DNA of 7,226 nucleotides from Accumulibacter sp. (GTDB taxonomy: Bacteria; Pseudomonadota; Gammaproteobacteria; Burkholderiales; Rhodocyclaceae): the NCBI GenBank assembly GCA_031267455.1, contig JAIRZC010000085.1, forward strand, positions 1 through 7,226. The letters run 5' to 3'. Under the pieces are notes generated by a model. That model searched no databases. It had not been told where the DNA came from and saw nothing but the letters and a program-made list of their open reading frames with translations. Position 1 is the first letter of the stretch, and every line of letters starts with the position of its first letter. The position numbers and the translations under genes are program-made. This document shows positions 1 through 6,574 of this stretch, piece by piece.

Positions 1-18
1 CGTAAGTGGCTATGGTTT

Positions 19-39
19 ACATCTGACATCTGTACAGAT
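19..39. repeat. Tandem heptamer plus 12-bp perfect palindrome
   Basis: ACATCTG occurs twice in tandem (19-25 and 26-32). The second copy forms the left arm of a perfect palindrome, ATCTGTACAGAT (28-39). It lies in the short stretch downstream of hemY, where positions 1-80 have 37 G/C of 80, clearly lower than the neighbouring genes. It could be an operator or promoter-side site of a gene left of the window, or part of a mobile-element end. The sequence does not decide. No T-run follows hemY, so I see no intrinsic terminator for the operon inside the window. Confidence 0.35.
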
Positions 40-97
40 TGGGAACAAACAGCTTTTCGCCACGCTTATAAAGGGGGTGAGGTACGTGGGCGAACGG

Positions 98-1348
98 CTA
101 TGCCGCCGCATCGGGCATCTTTTCCGGGAGCGCTTCGGCGGGGCTTTCGCTTTGGGCCGCGCGCGGAACGGACTCGGCGGCCAGCCGGTAGTATTTCAGC
201 GCTTCTTCGGTATTTCCTTCTGTTTCCTCAAGCCGCGCGAGCAAAAGCCGCGCTTCGCGGTTATCTTGGCGCGCCCGCGCCGCGTTGAGGTAAATCCTTG
301 CCTTGTTGGTGTCGAGCGAAAGCGCCATCTGGCCGAGCGCGAGCAAGAGCCGGGTTTCGCCGCTGTGTTTCGGAAGCCATTTCTCCGCGTTGGAGAGACG
401 CTGCGAGAGATCGTCTTCATTCGGAAGTTCGGCATAGAGCGCGGCGAGACCCGAATGCCATTCACGCTCGATTTGCGTCTCGATGATCTTTTGGACGCCT
501 TCGCTTGCGCCGAGCCAAAGAAGGGCGCGGCAATGGATTTCAGCCAACGCCGATGTGATTTCGTCTTTAGGAATTGCATTCCAGTAAGCCTGGCAGCGCG
601 ACGCGTCGTCGCTCCGCTTGCGCAGGTTTTCGGCGTGCATGGCTGTCTTCAGGGCGGACAGAGGCTCGGAAGAGTCGATCGATTCGGGCGAGGGGACGGC
701 GTGTTTTTCCAGGAGGCGCGCGATCTTTAGGATTTCATCGGGATTTCCAAGCTCCTTCTGGACGCGCAGTTCGAGCCAGAGCGCCGAGCGAGGGGGTGAG
801 GAAAGCTTTCGCAGGCGATCGAGTATCAGGAGAGCTTCTTCGGGCCGATGCGCGTCGATCTGCATTTCCGCTTCGGCCATCAGTGAAGCGCTCCGCATTT
901 TCGCGTCGGCTTCCGAAGCGTTGAACGTCCATTTTTTCAAGGCGGCCTCGTCGCGCAGCTTGCGCGCCGCGCGGGCGGCGAGCAGCGCCGGCGCCCCGCG
1001 CGCGCGACCGGTTTCATAAGCGGTGGAGGCTTTTTTCAGCGACGCCGAAAAATCGCCCTCGGCGAAGAGACGAAAAGCTTCGCCAAAGGCATCGACGCCT
1101 TTTTCGCTCTTCCGGCGCTGGAAAAACGCGCGGAAGCGCTGCGGCAGGGCGCTCGTCAACGTGAAAAGGCGAAGCAGCAGATGGAGGACGAAAAATACGC
1201 AGATCATGCCGACCACGGCGAATTTGAGCGAAAGTTCGGCGCGATAGGGCGGGACGACCAGATGAACGTAAGCTTCATCGAAACGACCGAAGAGGGAAAG
1301 CCCGACGGCCAGCGCGAAAAGCGCCAGAACCCAGAGTAAGCCTCTCAT
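98..1348 (-). CDS. hemY: HemY, heme-biosynthesis-associated TPR membrane protein
   Basis: This 416-residue protein has the length and layout of the proteobacterial HemY family (about 400 aa), not of the unrelated Bacillus protoporphyrinogen oxidase also called HemY. Two hydrophobic segments (about residues 3-20 and 41-62) anchor it in the inner membrane, separated by the short segment GRFDEAYVHLVVPPYRAE that is typical of the HemY N-terminal domain. The rest is soluble, alpha-helical and Ala/Leu/Glu-rich with TPR-like repeats; the clearest lie at about residues 330-395 (ALGQMAL, LLLARLEETEGNTEEALKYY). Its molecular role is not firmly established; it is thought to assist late protoheme synthesis or organise the pathway at the membrane. 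The ATG overlaps the hemX stop by 4 nt (ATGA, 1345-1348). AGGA (1356-1359) lies 7 nt upstream, so the start is well supported. It is the last gene of the operon in view and ends with TAG at 98-100. Confidence 0.93.
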   Translation of the reverse strand: MRGLLWVLALFALAVGLSLFGRFDEAYVHLVVPPYRAELSLKFAVVGMICVFFVLHLLLRLFTLTSALPQRFRAFFQRRKSEKGVDAFGEAFRLFAEGDFSASLKKASTAYETGRARGAPALLAARAARKLRDEAALKKWTFNASEADAKMRSASLMAEAEMQIDAHRPEEALLILDRLRKLSSPPRSALWLELRVQKELGNPDEILKIARLLEKHAVPSPESIDSSEPLSALKTAMHAENLRKRSDDASRCQAYWNAIPKDEITSALAEIHCRALLWLGASEGVQKIIETQIEREWHSGLAALYAELPNEDDLSQRLSNAEKWLPKHSGETRLLLALGQMALSLDTNKARIYLNAARARQDNREARLLLARLEETEGNTEEALKYYRLAAESVPRAAQSESPAEALPEKMPDAAA

Positions 1349-2601
1349 TCTCCGTTCCTTTCACTTTCTTTTCCGGCTTTGAAATTCCTGATGGCCGACA
1401 GGCTCTCGTCGAGGCTCGGCAATTCGGCGCTGATTTCGACCGACGAAAGCTGCGAGAGCGTTTCCAGCGTTGCCCGCACCGACGCCTTCCCTGTATCGAA
1501 ATAAGCTTCGATCCAGTCCAGCGCCTGCCTGACGTCGTTCCGGAAAAGCCGCTGATCGGCGGAAAGGAGCGCTCCACGCGCGGCGAGCAGGCGCAGTTTG
1601 CAGTTTTCGCGCAGGAAGAAAGTTTGTTCCGGGGCAAGCAGGACGGTTTCCTGGCGGTCGATACGCTGCACTCGGACGATGCCGCGAATCTTGTCCCAGA
1701 CGAGCGATCCGGCCATTTTCCAGTATTCCAGCGAGACAGGCGACGCTCCGGTGACTTCGGGCGCCTCTGCGGAGTTCGAGGAAGTCTCTATGCGCGCGTC
1801 GACGGCAAGCGGAAGGGAGTCGATCGCGGAGAGGATGTTTTCGAGCCGCATGCTCATTCCCGCGCGGTCGACGCGCGGAATCGCGCGCAAGCGGTCGAGG
1901 TCGCGCGAAATCGCCTTCCGGATTCCGATGAATTGCGCTTCCTCGGCCAAGCGGACATCGACAAATTGCAGCGCGAGGATCGCGCCGCGCACATTGCCCG
2001 ACAATTGCAACTGCTGCGCGGCAAATACGACGCTCTGCTCGGCTTCGAACAGAATCGGCCCATCTCGTTTGCCTGCCAGATTCCGGGAAAGATTCTCGAG
2101 GGCCGCCTGCCGCTCCCTGGCTTCGGCCAGAAGATTCTCGAAAGCAGACATCCGGGTTTCGAAGGCGGCGAGACGGTTTTGCAGCGTGAGCGCTTCTTCT
2201 TGCCGCTGTTTCAGGGATGCGCGGTCTTCTGTTTCGGTCTGGGCCAGGCGATTTTCGAATTCCCGTTGAATTTCGGCGAAGCGTTCGCGCGTCTCGTACG
2301 ATTGCCACCCGGCGAGTCCGATCGCGGCCAACGCGACCATGGCCCAAAACAACACCCAAAACGTCGATGCGCCCGAGGTCGGTTTTGGCGGCGTGTCCAC
2401 CGGGTGCTTCGGCGCGTGTTCCGCCGTGGGAGCGGAAATCCCGGCAGTGGTTCCGGGAGTTTCGGCAGCGACATCGGCTACGGAAAGTTCGCTGGAAGAC
2501 TCCGTGGGAAAGTCGACCGCGGCGTTTGGAGAAATCCCGGCCCTCTTGTCCGTCGGTTCGGATTTTTCAGGGGTATTCAAAGTATCAATCGTGTCATTCA
2601 T
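1345..2601 (-). CDS. hemX: HemX, membrane-anchored uroporphyrinogen-III-linked protein
   Basis: A 418-residue HemX-family protein. The family is often called 'uroporphyrinogen-III C-methyltransferase' in databases, but it lacks the SAM methyltransferase fold, and nothing here suggests that activity. Visible order: a Pro/Ser/Thr/Ala-rich, probably disordered cytoplasmic N-terminus (about residues 1-78); one transmembrane helix (TFWVLFWAMVALAAIGLAGW, about 80-99); a long Glu/Arg/Gln-rich coiled coil (about 102-171); then the HemX core beginning around ILFEAEQSVVFAAQQLQLSG. The bitopic topology with a long periplasmic coiled coil is normal for the family. I chose the ATG at 2599-2601, preceded by GGGATGG six bases upstream. 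An in-frame ATG at 2626-2628 would add nine residues but has no properly spaced ribosome site. The stop overlaps hemY by 4 nt. Unlike the other junctions, hemX is separated from hemD by 212 bp containing repeat copy A, so it may depend on read-through or on its own promoter, which I cannot identify. Confidence 0.9.
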   Translation of the reverse strand: MNDTIDTLNTPEKSEPTDKRAGISPNAAVDFPTESSSELSVADVAAETPGTTAGISAPTAEHAPKHPVDTPPKPTSGASTFWVLFWAMVALAAIGLAGWQSYETRERFAEIQREFENRLAQTETEDRASLKQRQEEALTLQNRLAAFETRMSAFENLLAEARERQAALENLSRNLAGKRDGPILFEAEQSVVFAAQQLQLSGNVRGAILALQFVDVRLAEEAQFIGIRKAISRDLDRLRAIPRVDRAGMSMRLENILSAIDSLPLAVDARIETSSNSAEAPEVTGASPVSLEYWKMAGSLVWDKIRGIVRVQRIDRQETVLLAPEQTFFLRENCKLRLLAARGALLSADQRLFRNDVRQALDWIEAYFDTGKASVRATLETLSQLSSVEISAELPSLDESLSAIRNFKAGKESERNGE

Positions 2602-2692
2602 GATAGGCCATCCCGCTTTCAATTTCATTTCCGAATCGCCGGCGAATCATCGACTCCAAGCCGCCGCGCCGCTCATCCGCAACACGTTTCTC

Positions 2693-2804
2693 CATCTAAA
2701 ACTTTCCTCCCGTTGGAAACCTCCCCTTCAGGGGGATCATCAGGCACGGGAGAGGTGTCACCTCTTCCGTGCGGTTTCGCCTGGGTTAGGGCGTGGATTG
2801 AAAC
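2693..2804 (+). repeat. 112-nt structured dispersed repeat, copy A
   Basis: This copy is the same length as copy B at 6463-6574. From CAGGGGGAT onward, 66 of 76 bases match (2729-2804 against 6499-6574); the 5' part (CATCTAAAAC ... GTTGGAAACC) matches with two compensating 1-nt shifts. Visible structures, read on the plus strand: a CCCC/GGGG hairpin (2723-2726 with 2731-2734, loop TTCA); a 12-bp hairpin (2745-2756 with 2760-2771, triloop GTC, one G-T pair); and a 31-nt 3' unit (2774-2804) with GTTTC/GAAAC arms and an inner CGCC/GGCG stem (2778-2781 with 2790-2793). The last bases, GGGCGTGGATTGAAAC, resemble the 3' end of type I-C CRISPR repeats. It has no T-run, so it is not a standard terminator. 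It sits 9 bp beyond the hemD stop, antisense to the operon. It could be a MITE-like remnant, a guide-RNA scaffold of an IS200/IS605 type, or a REP-like repeat; the family is unproven. Confidence 0.85.
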
Positions 2805-2813
2805 ATCGGCGAT

Positions 2814-3584
2814 TCACAGGAAAATAAAGTATACACACAATCCTTCCATGATACCGGCGTCGGCCGGCGGCGTCAGGATGACTTTCCGCAGTCCGAGTTC
2901 CTGCGCGGCGCGGAAGATGCGCGCGTGTGGAACGAAGAGTGGTATGCCGGAAAGCCTCTCGAAACTCTCCGCGGCGATCAGTTTCGGCAGAGCGCGCAGG
3001 CCTTCGCTCGACGAGACCGTCAAAGCGTCGAGTCCTTCCTTCAGCGCGGATTCGAGGGGCGATGCGTTGGTCGGCGCGCTGCGGCGGTAACAACTCAGGC
3101 ATTCGACCGCCGCGCCGCGTTCGGTCAGGATATCGGCCAAAAGATCGCGTCCGCCATCGCCGCGCGCGATCAGAACTTTTCGGCCTTCGACCCGCGCTTT
3201 TTGGAACGCGGGCAATTCGAGCAGCGCTTCGGAATCGAAAGGTCCCGCCGGGACGGCGACATTTCCGACGCCCCGGCGCGCCAGGGCTTTTTCGGTGCCC
3301 GGCCCGATCGCGGCGGCTTGCGTGCCGGCAGGCCACGCGCGATCGCCCAGAAGCGCCGGAAGCCCGAATTCGACGGCATTCGGGCTGACGAAAACGACAA
3401 TCGCGTATTCTTCGAGGCGCGGCGCGACGCGGCGTAACGTTTCAGGGTCGCCGATCGGCGTGATTTCGAGCAACGGAAAAAAAACAGGAACGCCGCCTTT
3501 TTCGCGGATGGCTTCGCCGAGCGCCACAGCTTGCCTTTCTGGCCGCGTCACGAGGATACGCTTGCCTGAGAGCGAGTTTTTCAT
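2814..3584 (-). CDS. hemD: Uroporphyrinogen-III synthase
   Basis: A 256-residue cytosolic enzyme that cyclises hydroxymethylbilane with inversion of ring D to give uroporphyrinogen III, the branch point to heme, siroheme and cobalamin. Family landmarks appear in order: [10 protein letters not shown] (10-19) and PLLEITPI (37-44) in domain 1; [12 protein letters not shown] (64-75), a conserved hinge-side motif; [20 protein letters not shown] (134-153) and YRR (166-168); and [11 protein letters not shown] (189-199) in domain 2. Length agrees with the family (about 250 aa). The ATG at 3582-3584 overlaps the hemC TGA by 4 nt (ATGA), so it is coupled to hemC, the preceding enzyme in the pathway. 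The C-terminal tail, CVYFIFL after GIMEGL, is unusually hydrophobic and AT-rich in codons. It ends 9 bp short of repeat copy A. The core is intact, so the enzyme is expected to be functional. Confidence 0.94.
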   Translation of the reverse strand: MKNSLSGKRILVTRPERQAVALGEAIREKGGVPVFFPLLEITPIGDPETLRRVAPRLEEYAIVVFVSPNAVEFGLPALLGDRAWPAGTQAAAIGPGTEKALARRGVGNVAVPAGPFDSEALLELPAFQKARVEGRKVLIARGDGGRDLLADILTERGAAVECLSCYRRSAPTNASPLESALKEGLDALTVSSSEGLRALPKLIAAESFERLSGIPLFVPHARIFRAAQELGLRKVILTPPADAGIMEGLCVYFIFL

Positions 3585-4540
3585 CCGCGATACGAAAGAC
3601 GCGAAGAGAGAATACCGGCGGCGCCCCGGTCAAGCAATTCTCGCGCGAGCGCGCTTCCGATCGCTTCGGCGTCCTTCGGATCGCCGGTCTTTTCTCCGCG
3701 AAAGAATGTCGCGCCGTCGCTCGTCGCGACGAAAGCGCGCAGCCAAAGCCTTTCTCCCTCGAAAACGGCGTGCGCGCCCAGCGGCACCTGGCAGCTTCCG
3801 CCGAGCGCGCGCGAAAAAGCGCGTTCGGCGCGCGCGCAAAGAGAAGTTTCGACATCGTTGAGCGGCGCGAGCCACGCGGCGAGATCGACGCGGTCGTTCC
3901 GGATTTCGACGCCGAGCGCTCCCTGTCCGGGCGCGGGAACGATTTTTTCAGGCGGCAGGGTCATTCGTATACGGTTTTCGAGGCCGAGGCGGATCAGTCC
4001 GGCGGCGGCCAGGATGATTGCGTCGTAGCGTCCTTCGTCGAGCTTTTTCAGCCGCGTATCGAGGTTGCCGCGCAAGGCTTCGATTCTCAAAAAAGGGTGG
4101 TCCGCGCGGAGCGCCGCTTCGCGCCTCAAACTCGAAGTCCCGACGATCGCGCCTTCGGGGAGCGCTTCGAGACGGTCGTATTTTTCCGAGACAAAAGCAT
4201 CGCACGGGTTTTCGCGCCGCAGGACGGCGGCGATCGAAAAGCCATCTGGCATTTCCATCGGAACGTCTTTGAGCGAGTGTACCGCGAGATCGGCCTGTCC
4301 CTTGCGCATCGCGGCCTCAAGTTCCTTGACGAAAAGGCCCTTTCCGCCGATCCTCGACAAGGATTTGTCGAGGATGCGGTCGCCGCGCGTCGTCATGCCG
4401 AGGATTTCGACCTGGCATTCCGGATGGACCGCCGCGATCCGCGAGGCGACGTATTGGGCCTGCCACAGCGCGAGTCTCGACTCGCGCGACGCGATGACGA
4501 GGCGCGAAGGCGATCGGACGCGATCGTTCGCGCGCCTCAC
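3581..4540 (-). CDS. hemC: Hydroxymethylbilane synthase (porphobilinogen deaminase)
   Basis: The enzyme joins four porphobilinogen molecules head to tail into hydroxymethylbilane in the cytosol. With the chosen start the protein is 319 residues, close to the family's usual 310-320. Diagnostic motifs: [15 protein letters not shown] near the N-terminus; [30 protein letters not shown], whose Asp92 corresponds to the catalytic Asp84 of E. coli; GTSSLRR and [20 protein letters not shown]; and [12 protein letters not shown], whose Cys250 is the attachment site of the dipyrromethane cofactor. The GTG at 4538-4540 overlaps the algR TGA as GTGA, exactly as at the algZ/algR junction. In-frame starts further upstream (ATG at 4577-4579, GTG at 4631-4633) would add 13 or 31 residues that extend past the usual family N-terminus and lie inside algR. 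No clear ribosome site precedes the GTG, consistent with coupling to algR translation. Confidence 0.95.
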   Translation of the reverse strand: MRRANDRVRSPSRLVIASRESRLALWQAQYVASRIAAVHPECQVEILGMTTRGDRILDKSLSRIGGKGLFVKELEAAMRKGQADLAVHSLKDVPMEMPDGFSIAAVLRRENPCDAFVSEKYDRLEALPEGAIVGTSSLRREAALRADHPFLRIEALRGNLDTRLKKLDEGRYDAIILAAAGLIRLGLENRIRMTLPPEKIVPAPGQGALGVEIRNDRVDLAAWLAPLNDVETSLCARAERAFSRALGGSCQVPLGAHAVFEGERLWLRAFVATSDGATFFRGEKTGDPKDAEAIGSALARELLDRGAAGILSSRLSYRG

Positions 4541-5331
4541 GACGTCAGGTTTTTCGCGTAAGACTTCACGAGCGGCCATTGCCGCCGACTGACCGGGAGT
4601 TTTTCGGGGACTCCGCGCAAAAGCGCGTACCACTGGGTATCGGTTTCGTCGGTCGTATTCTTTTCGAAACCGGCGACGGCCTCCCTGGCGACCAGTACGC
4701 TTCGATGCAGACGAATGAAGCGCTCCGAGAATTCCTGTTCGAGGCGCGTGAGCGATTCGTCGAGCAGATATTCGCGCTGGGTCGTGCGCGCCGTCACGTA
4801 TTTCAAGTCGGCTTTCAGATAAAGGATTTCATTGACGGGAATCAACAACATCCGTCCGCGCTCGTGGCACGACAGGTAGGCACGGGCCTCCCCCTGGAGG
4901 GCGGAAAGAACCTGCGCCGCGCTTTCGGAAAAAGCGCCGTCCGCTTCCGTCGGCCTGGGTATCTTTTGCAGCGCGGCGAGCAGCCTCTGCGCGCGGACCG
5001 GCTTGACGAGATAATCGATCGCGTTGAGTTCGAAGGCTTCGACCGCGTGCGTATCGTAAGCGGTCACGAAAATGACCGCGGGCGGTTTTTCGCACTGCAA
5101 AAGATGACGGGCCAGTTCGATGCCGCCCATCTTCGGCATGCGAATGTCGACAAGAAGGACGTCGACGGGATTCGCTTCGAGCGCGTCCATCGCGAGCTTG
5201 CCATTTGCCGCTTCAGCCGCGACGGTGTTGGGCATCTCGTCCGCGATTCCGGAAAGCAGCGCGCGAAGCCGCGCGCGCGCCGGCGCTTCGTCGTCGACGA
5301 TCATGACGGAAAGGGGAGGGGTCGGATTCAC
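4537..5331 (-). CDS. algR: AlgR-type LytTR response regulator
   Basis: A 264-residue DNA-binding response regulator. The receiver domain (about residues 7-124) has the acidic pair in MIVDDE (Asp13/Asp14), the phospho-acceptor Asp62 in VDIRMP, the switch Thr90 in VTAYD and Lys110 in VKP. After a linker, a LytTR domain (about 150-260) carries [20 protein letters not shown] and the conserved [10 protein letters not shown] segment. The start is the GTG at 5329-5331: it overlaps the algZ stop as GTGA and is preceded by a perfect AGGAG (5341-5345) with 9-nt spacing. A TTG six codons upstream is less likely. The partner kinase is algZ immediately upstream, and hemC follows with a 4-nt overlap. In Pseudomonas aeruginosa AlgR, encoded next to hemC, controls alginate, twitching motility and virulence genes. 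The name here denotes the orthologous position and architecture; the targets in this organism are unknown. Confidence 0.9.
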   Translation of the reverse strand: MNPTPPLSVMIVDDEAPARARLRALLSGIADEMPNTVAAEAANGKLAMDALEANPVDVLLVDIRMPKMGGIELARHLLQCEKPPAVIFVTAYDTHAVEAFELNAIDYLVKPVRAQRLLAALQKIPRPTEADGAFSESAAQVLSALQGEARAYLSCHERGRMLLIPVNEILYLKADLKYVTARTTQREYLLDESLTRLEQEFSERFIRLHRSVLVAREAVAGFEKNTTDETDTQWYALLRGVPEKLPVSRRQWPLVKSYAKNLTS

Positions 5332-6386
5332 TGCGTCGGGCTCCTGCAAGGTAAAACGATACGTACCCGATACTCGTCCCCGGCGTTGTCGGGGCGTACT
5401 TCGGTTTCCAGTCGGGCCTCGAGATCATAATGCAAAGCCAGGCGTTCGCGAATGTTGGCGATTGCCATATGATTTCCTTCTTGGGCAATCATGTGGGTTT
5501 TACACGGCGAATTCGCGCCGGTATGGGGGTTCGAAAGCTCGATGCATATCTCGTTATCCTTTGGAATCAATCGAATACGGACGATACCGCCATCGCTCAA
5601 AGGCTCGATGCCGTAGTAAATCGCGTTTTCCAGCAGGGGTTGCATCATCAGCTGCGGCACTTTTATGTCGGGAAGTATTTCGGGGATTTCCCACACGACG
5701 ACCAGGCGTTCACCCAGGCGCAGCTTTTCGAGATCGAGGTATTGCCCGCACAAGGCGATTTCGTCCGCGAGCGGTAAAAGCTCGCGATGATCGCGCATCA
5801 TCACGCGGAAAAGTTCGGCGAGTTCCTCGAGCGCCTGTTCGGCGCGTTCCGGCTCGGTGCGGATCAGCGAAAGGACGGCGTTCAGGCTGTTGAAGAGAAA
5901 ATGCGGGCGAATGCGCGCCGTCAGCGCCTGGAGGCGCGCCTCGGACACGGCCGGCGAAAAAGCGAGCGCGCGAAGTTCGAAATAATACAGAAGGGTTCCC
6001 GCGACGCCGCCCGCGAGCAAGGCGCTGGAAATCAGAGGGTAGGGCCCGGAATCGATCTCCATGAAGGAAAAAGGAATCCGGAGAAGCGCCGAGGAGAACG
6101 CCGCGAAAAGAACGATCGCCGCCTGCGCCGCGCGCAGCGGAAGACGCGAAATCGGGCCATTGGCGAGCGCAAGCGCGAGGATATTGAGAATGAGAAGCGG
6201 CTGTACCTTTATCGAGAGGTCGACATACTGGGAAACGGGACCGGCTTCCGCGCCGCTCCCGGCGCTTCGGGCAAGCGCCATGCCGAAAGCGAGGAAGTTC
6301 GCTCCGAGCAATATCCGCAGCATGACGCCAAAATTCCCGAAATCGGGGAGCGACACTCTCCCGGTTTTCTGTTTGAAGTCGATCAT
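5328..6386 (-). CDS. algZ: AlgZ/FimS-type sensor histidine kinase (LytS-like)
   Basis: A 352-residue inner-membrane kinase of the His_kinase/LytS class. Four hydrophobic segments (about residues 20-39, 58-76, 86-102 and 116-136) form the membrane sensor, with no large periplasmic domain. The cytoplasmic part has the phospho-acceptor motif ARIRPHFLFNSLNAVLSLI with His162, then the N-box LLENAIYYGI (Asn254) and a final ANIRERLALHY segment typical of this class. The glycine-rich part of the nucleotide site is poor (GNHMAIANIRERL), as also noted for AlgZ proteins elsewhere. The gene is coupled to algR by the GTGA overlap, so the two are a cognate pair. I chose the ATG at 6384-6386. A TTG at 6438-6440 would add 18 residues but has no ribosome site and would run nearly into repeat copy B. 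An ATG at 6321-6323 would cut into the region before the first membrane helix, so the exact N-terminus is uncertain. Confidence 0.88.
   Translation of the reverse strand: MIDFKQKTGRVSLPDFGNFGVMLRILLGANFLAFGMALARSAGSGAEAGPVSQYVDLSIKVQPLLILNILALALANGPISRLPLRAAQAAIVLFAAFSSALLRIPFSFMEIDSGPYPLISSALLAGGVAGTLLYYFELRALAFSPAVSEARLQALTARIRPHFLFNSLNAVLSLIRTEPERAEQALEELAELFRVMMRDHRELLPLADEIALCGQYLDLEKLRLGERLVVVWEIPEILPDIKVPQLMMQPLLENAIYYGIEPLSDGGIVRIRLIPKDNEICIELSNPHTGANSPCKTHMIAQEGNHMAIANIRERLALHYDLEARLETEVRPDNAGDEYRVRIVLPCRSPTQ
5341..5345 (-). promoter_or_regulatory. Shine-Dalgarno of algR, fixes the GTG start
   Basis: On the minus strand this reads AGGAG, 9 nt before the GTG at 5331-5329, inside the last codons of algZ. 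It favours the GTG that overlaps the algZ TGA over the upstream TTG at 5347-5349, which would overlap the site itself. Confidence 0.75.
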
Positions 6387-6462
6387 CCCGGAACCGGGGC
6401 CGGACGCGCCCGAAAATGTCGTTTCGCGGGAAGGCGGCAAGGTGAGGCGGGACCGCGGACTT

Positions 6463-6574
6463 CATCTAAAACCAACTCTGGTTGGAAACCGCCCCCGGCA
6501 GGGGGATAATCGGGCGCGGGAGGTGGGTTCCCTCTTCCGCGCGGTTTCGCTTGGGTCAGGGCGTGGATTGAAAC
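6463..6574 (+). repeat. 112-nt structured dispersed repeat, copy B
   Basis: Second copy of the element at 2693-2804, with the same length and orientation. It begins with the same CATCTAAAAC and ends with the same GGGCGTGGATTGAAAC; the two copies stay identical for two further bases (AT), then diverge. Structures: CCAAC/GTTGG hairpin (6472-6476 with 6481-6485, loop TCTG); CCCCC/GGGGG hairpin (6492-6496 with 6501-6505, loop GGCA); a longer imperfect hairpin spanning 6515-6541; and the 31-nt CRISPR-repeat-like unit at 6544-6574, which matches copy A at 29 of 31 positions. It lies 76 bp upstream of the chosen algZ start and 225 bp upstream of argH. If algZ is transcribed from beyond it, the algZ leader contains the antisense of the element. 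Confidence 0.85.

Noticed and set aside
58..92. CGCCACG ... CGTGGGCG inverted repeat after hemY as a terminator
   Set aside because: The arms are imperfect, the loop is about 20 nt and no T-run follows on the minus strand.
89..97. AlgR-box-like CCGTTCGCC on the minus strand, and a weaker CCGTTTGGG in the algZ upstream region (6645-6653)
   Set aside because: A nonamer close to the Pseudomonas AlgR site is expected by chance in GC-rich DNA, and the first lies at the very end of hemY, not at a promoter.
2636..2645. TCGCCGGCGA palindrome upstream of hemX
   Set aside because: Ten-bp GC-rich palindromes are common in this composition, and nothing else supports an operator.
2745..2771. Intrinsic terminator between hemD and hemX
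   Set aside because: The stem is strong, but neither strand has a T-run after it (CGGTTTCGCC on plus, CCTGATGATC on minus).
2774..2804. CRISPR array
   Set aside because: Each locus has a single repeat-like unit with no second repeat or spacer within the expected distance, and no cas gene is present. It is treated as a dispersed element instead.
1624..3090. Long plus-strand open frame (488 codons) opposite hemX and into hemD
   Set aside because: It is antisense to two recognised genes, has no family motif, and arises from the GC-rich codon bias of the opposite strand.
3770..4561. Plus-strand open frame opposite hemC, and similar ones at 4579-5430 and 5120-5893
   Set aside because: These are mirror frames of hemC, algR and algZ; their Arg/Ala-rich composition and lack of conserved motifs mark them as shadows.
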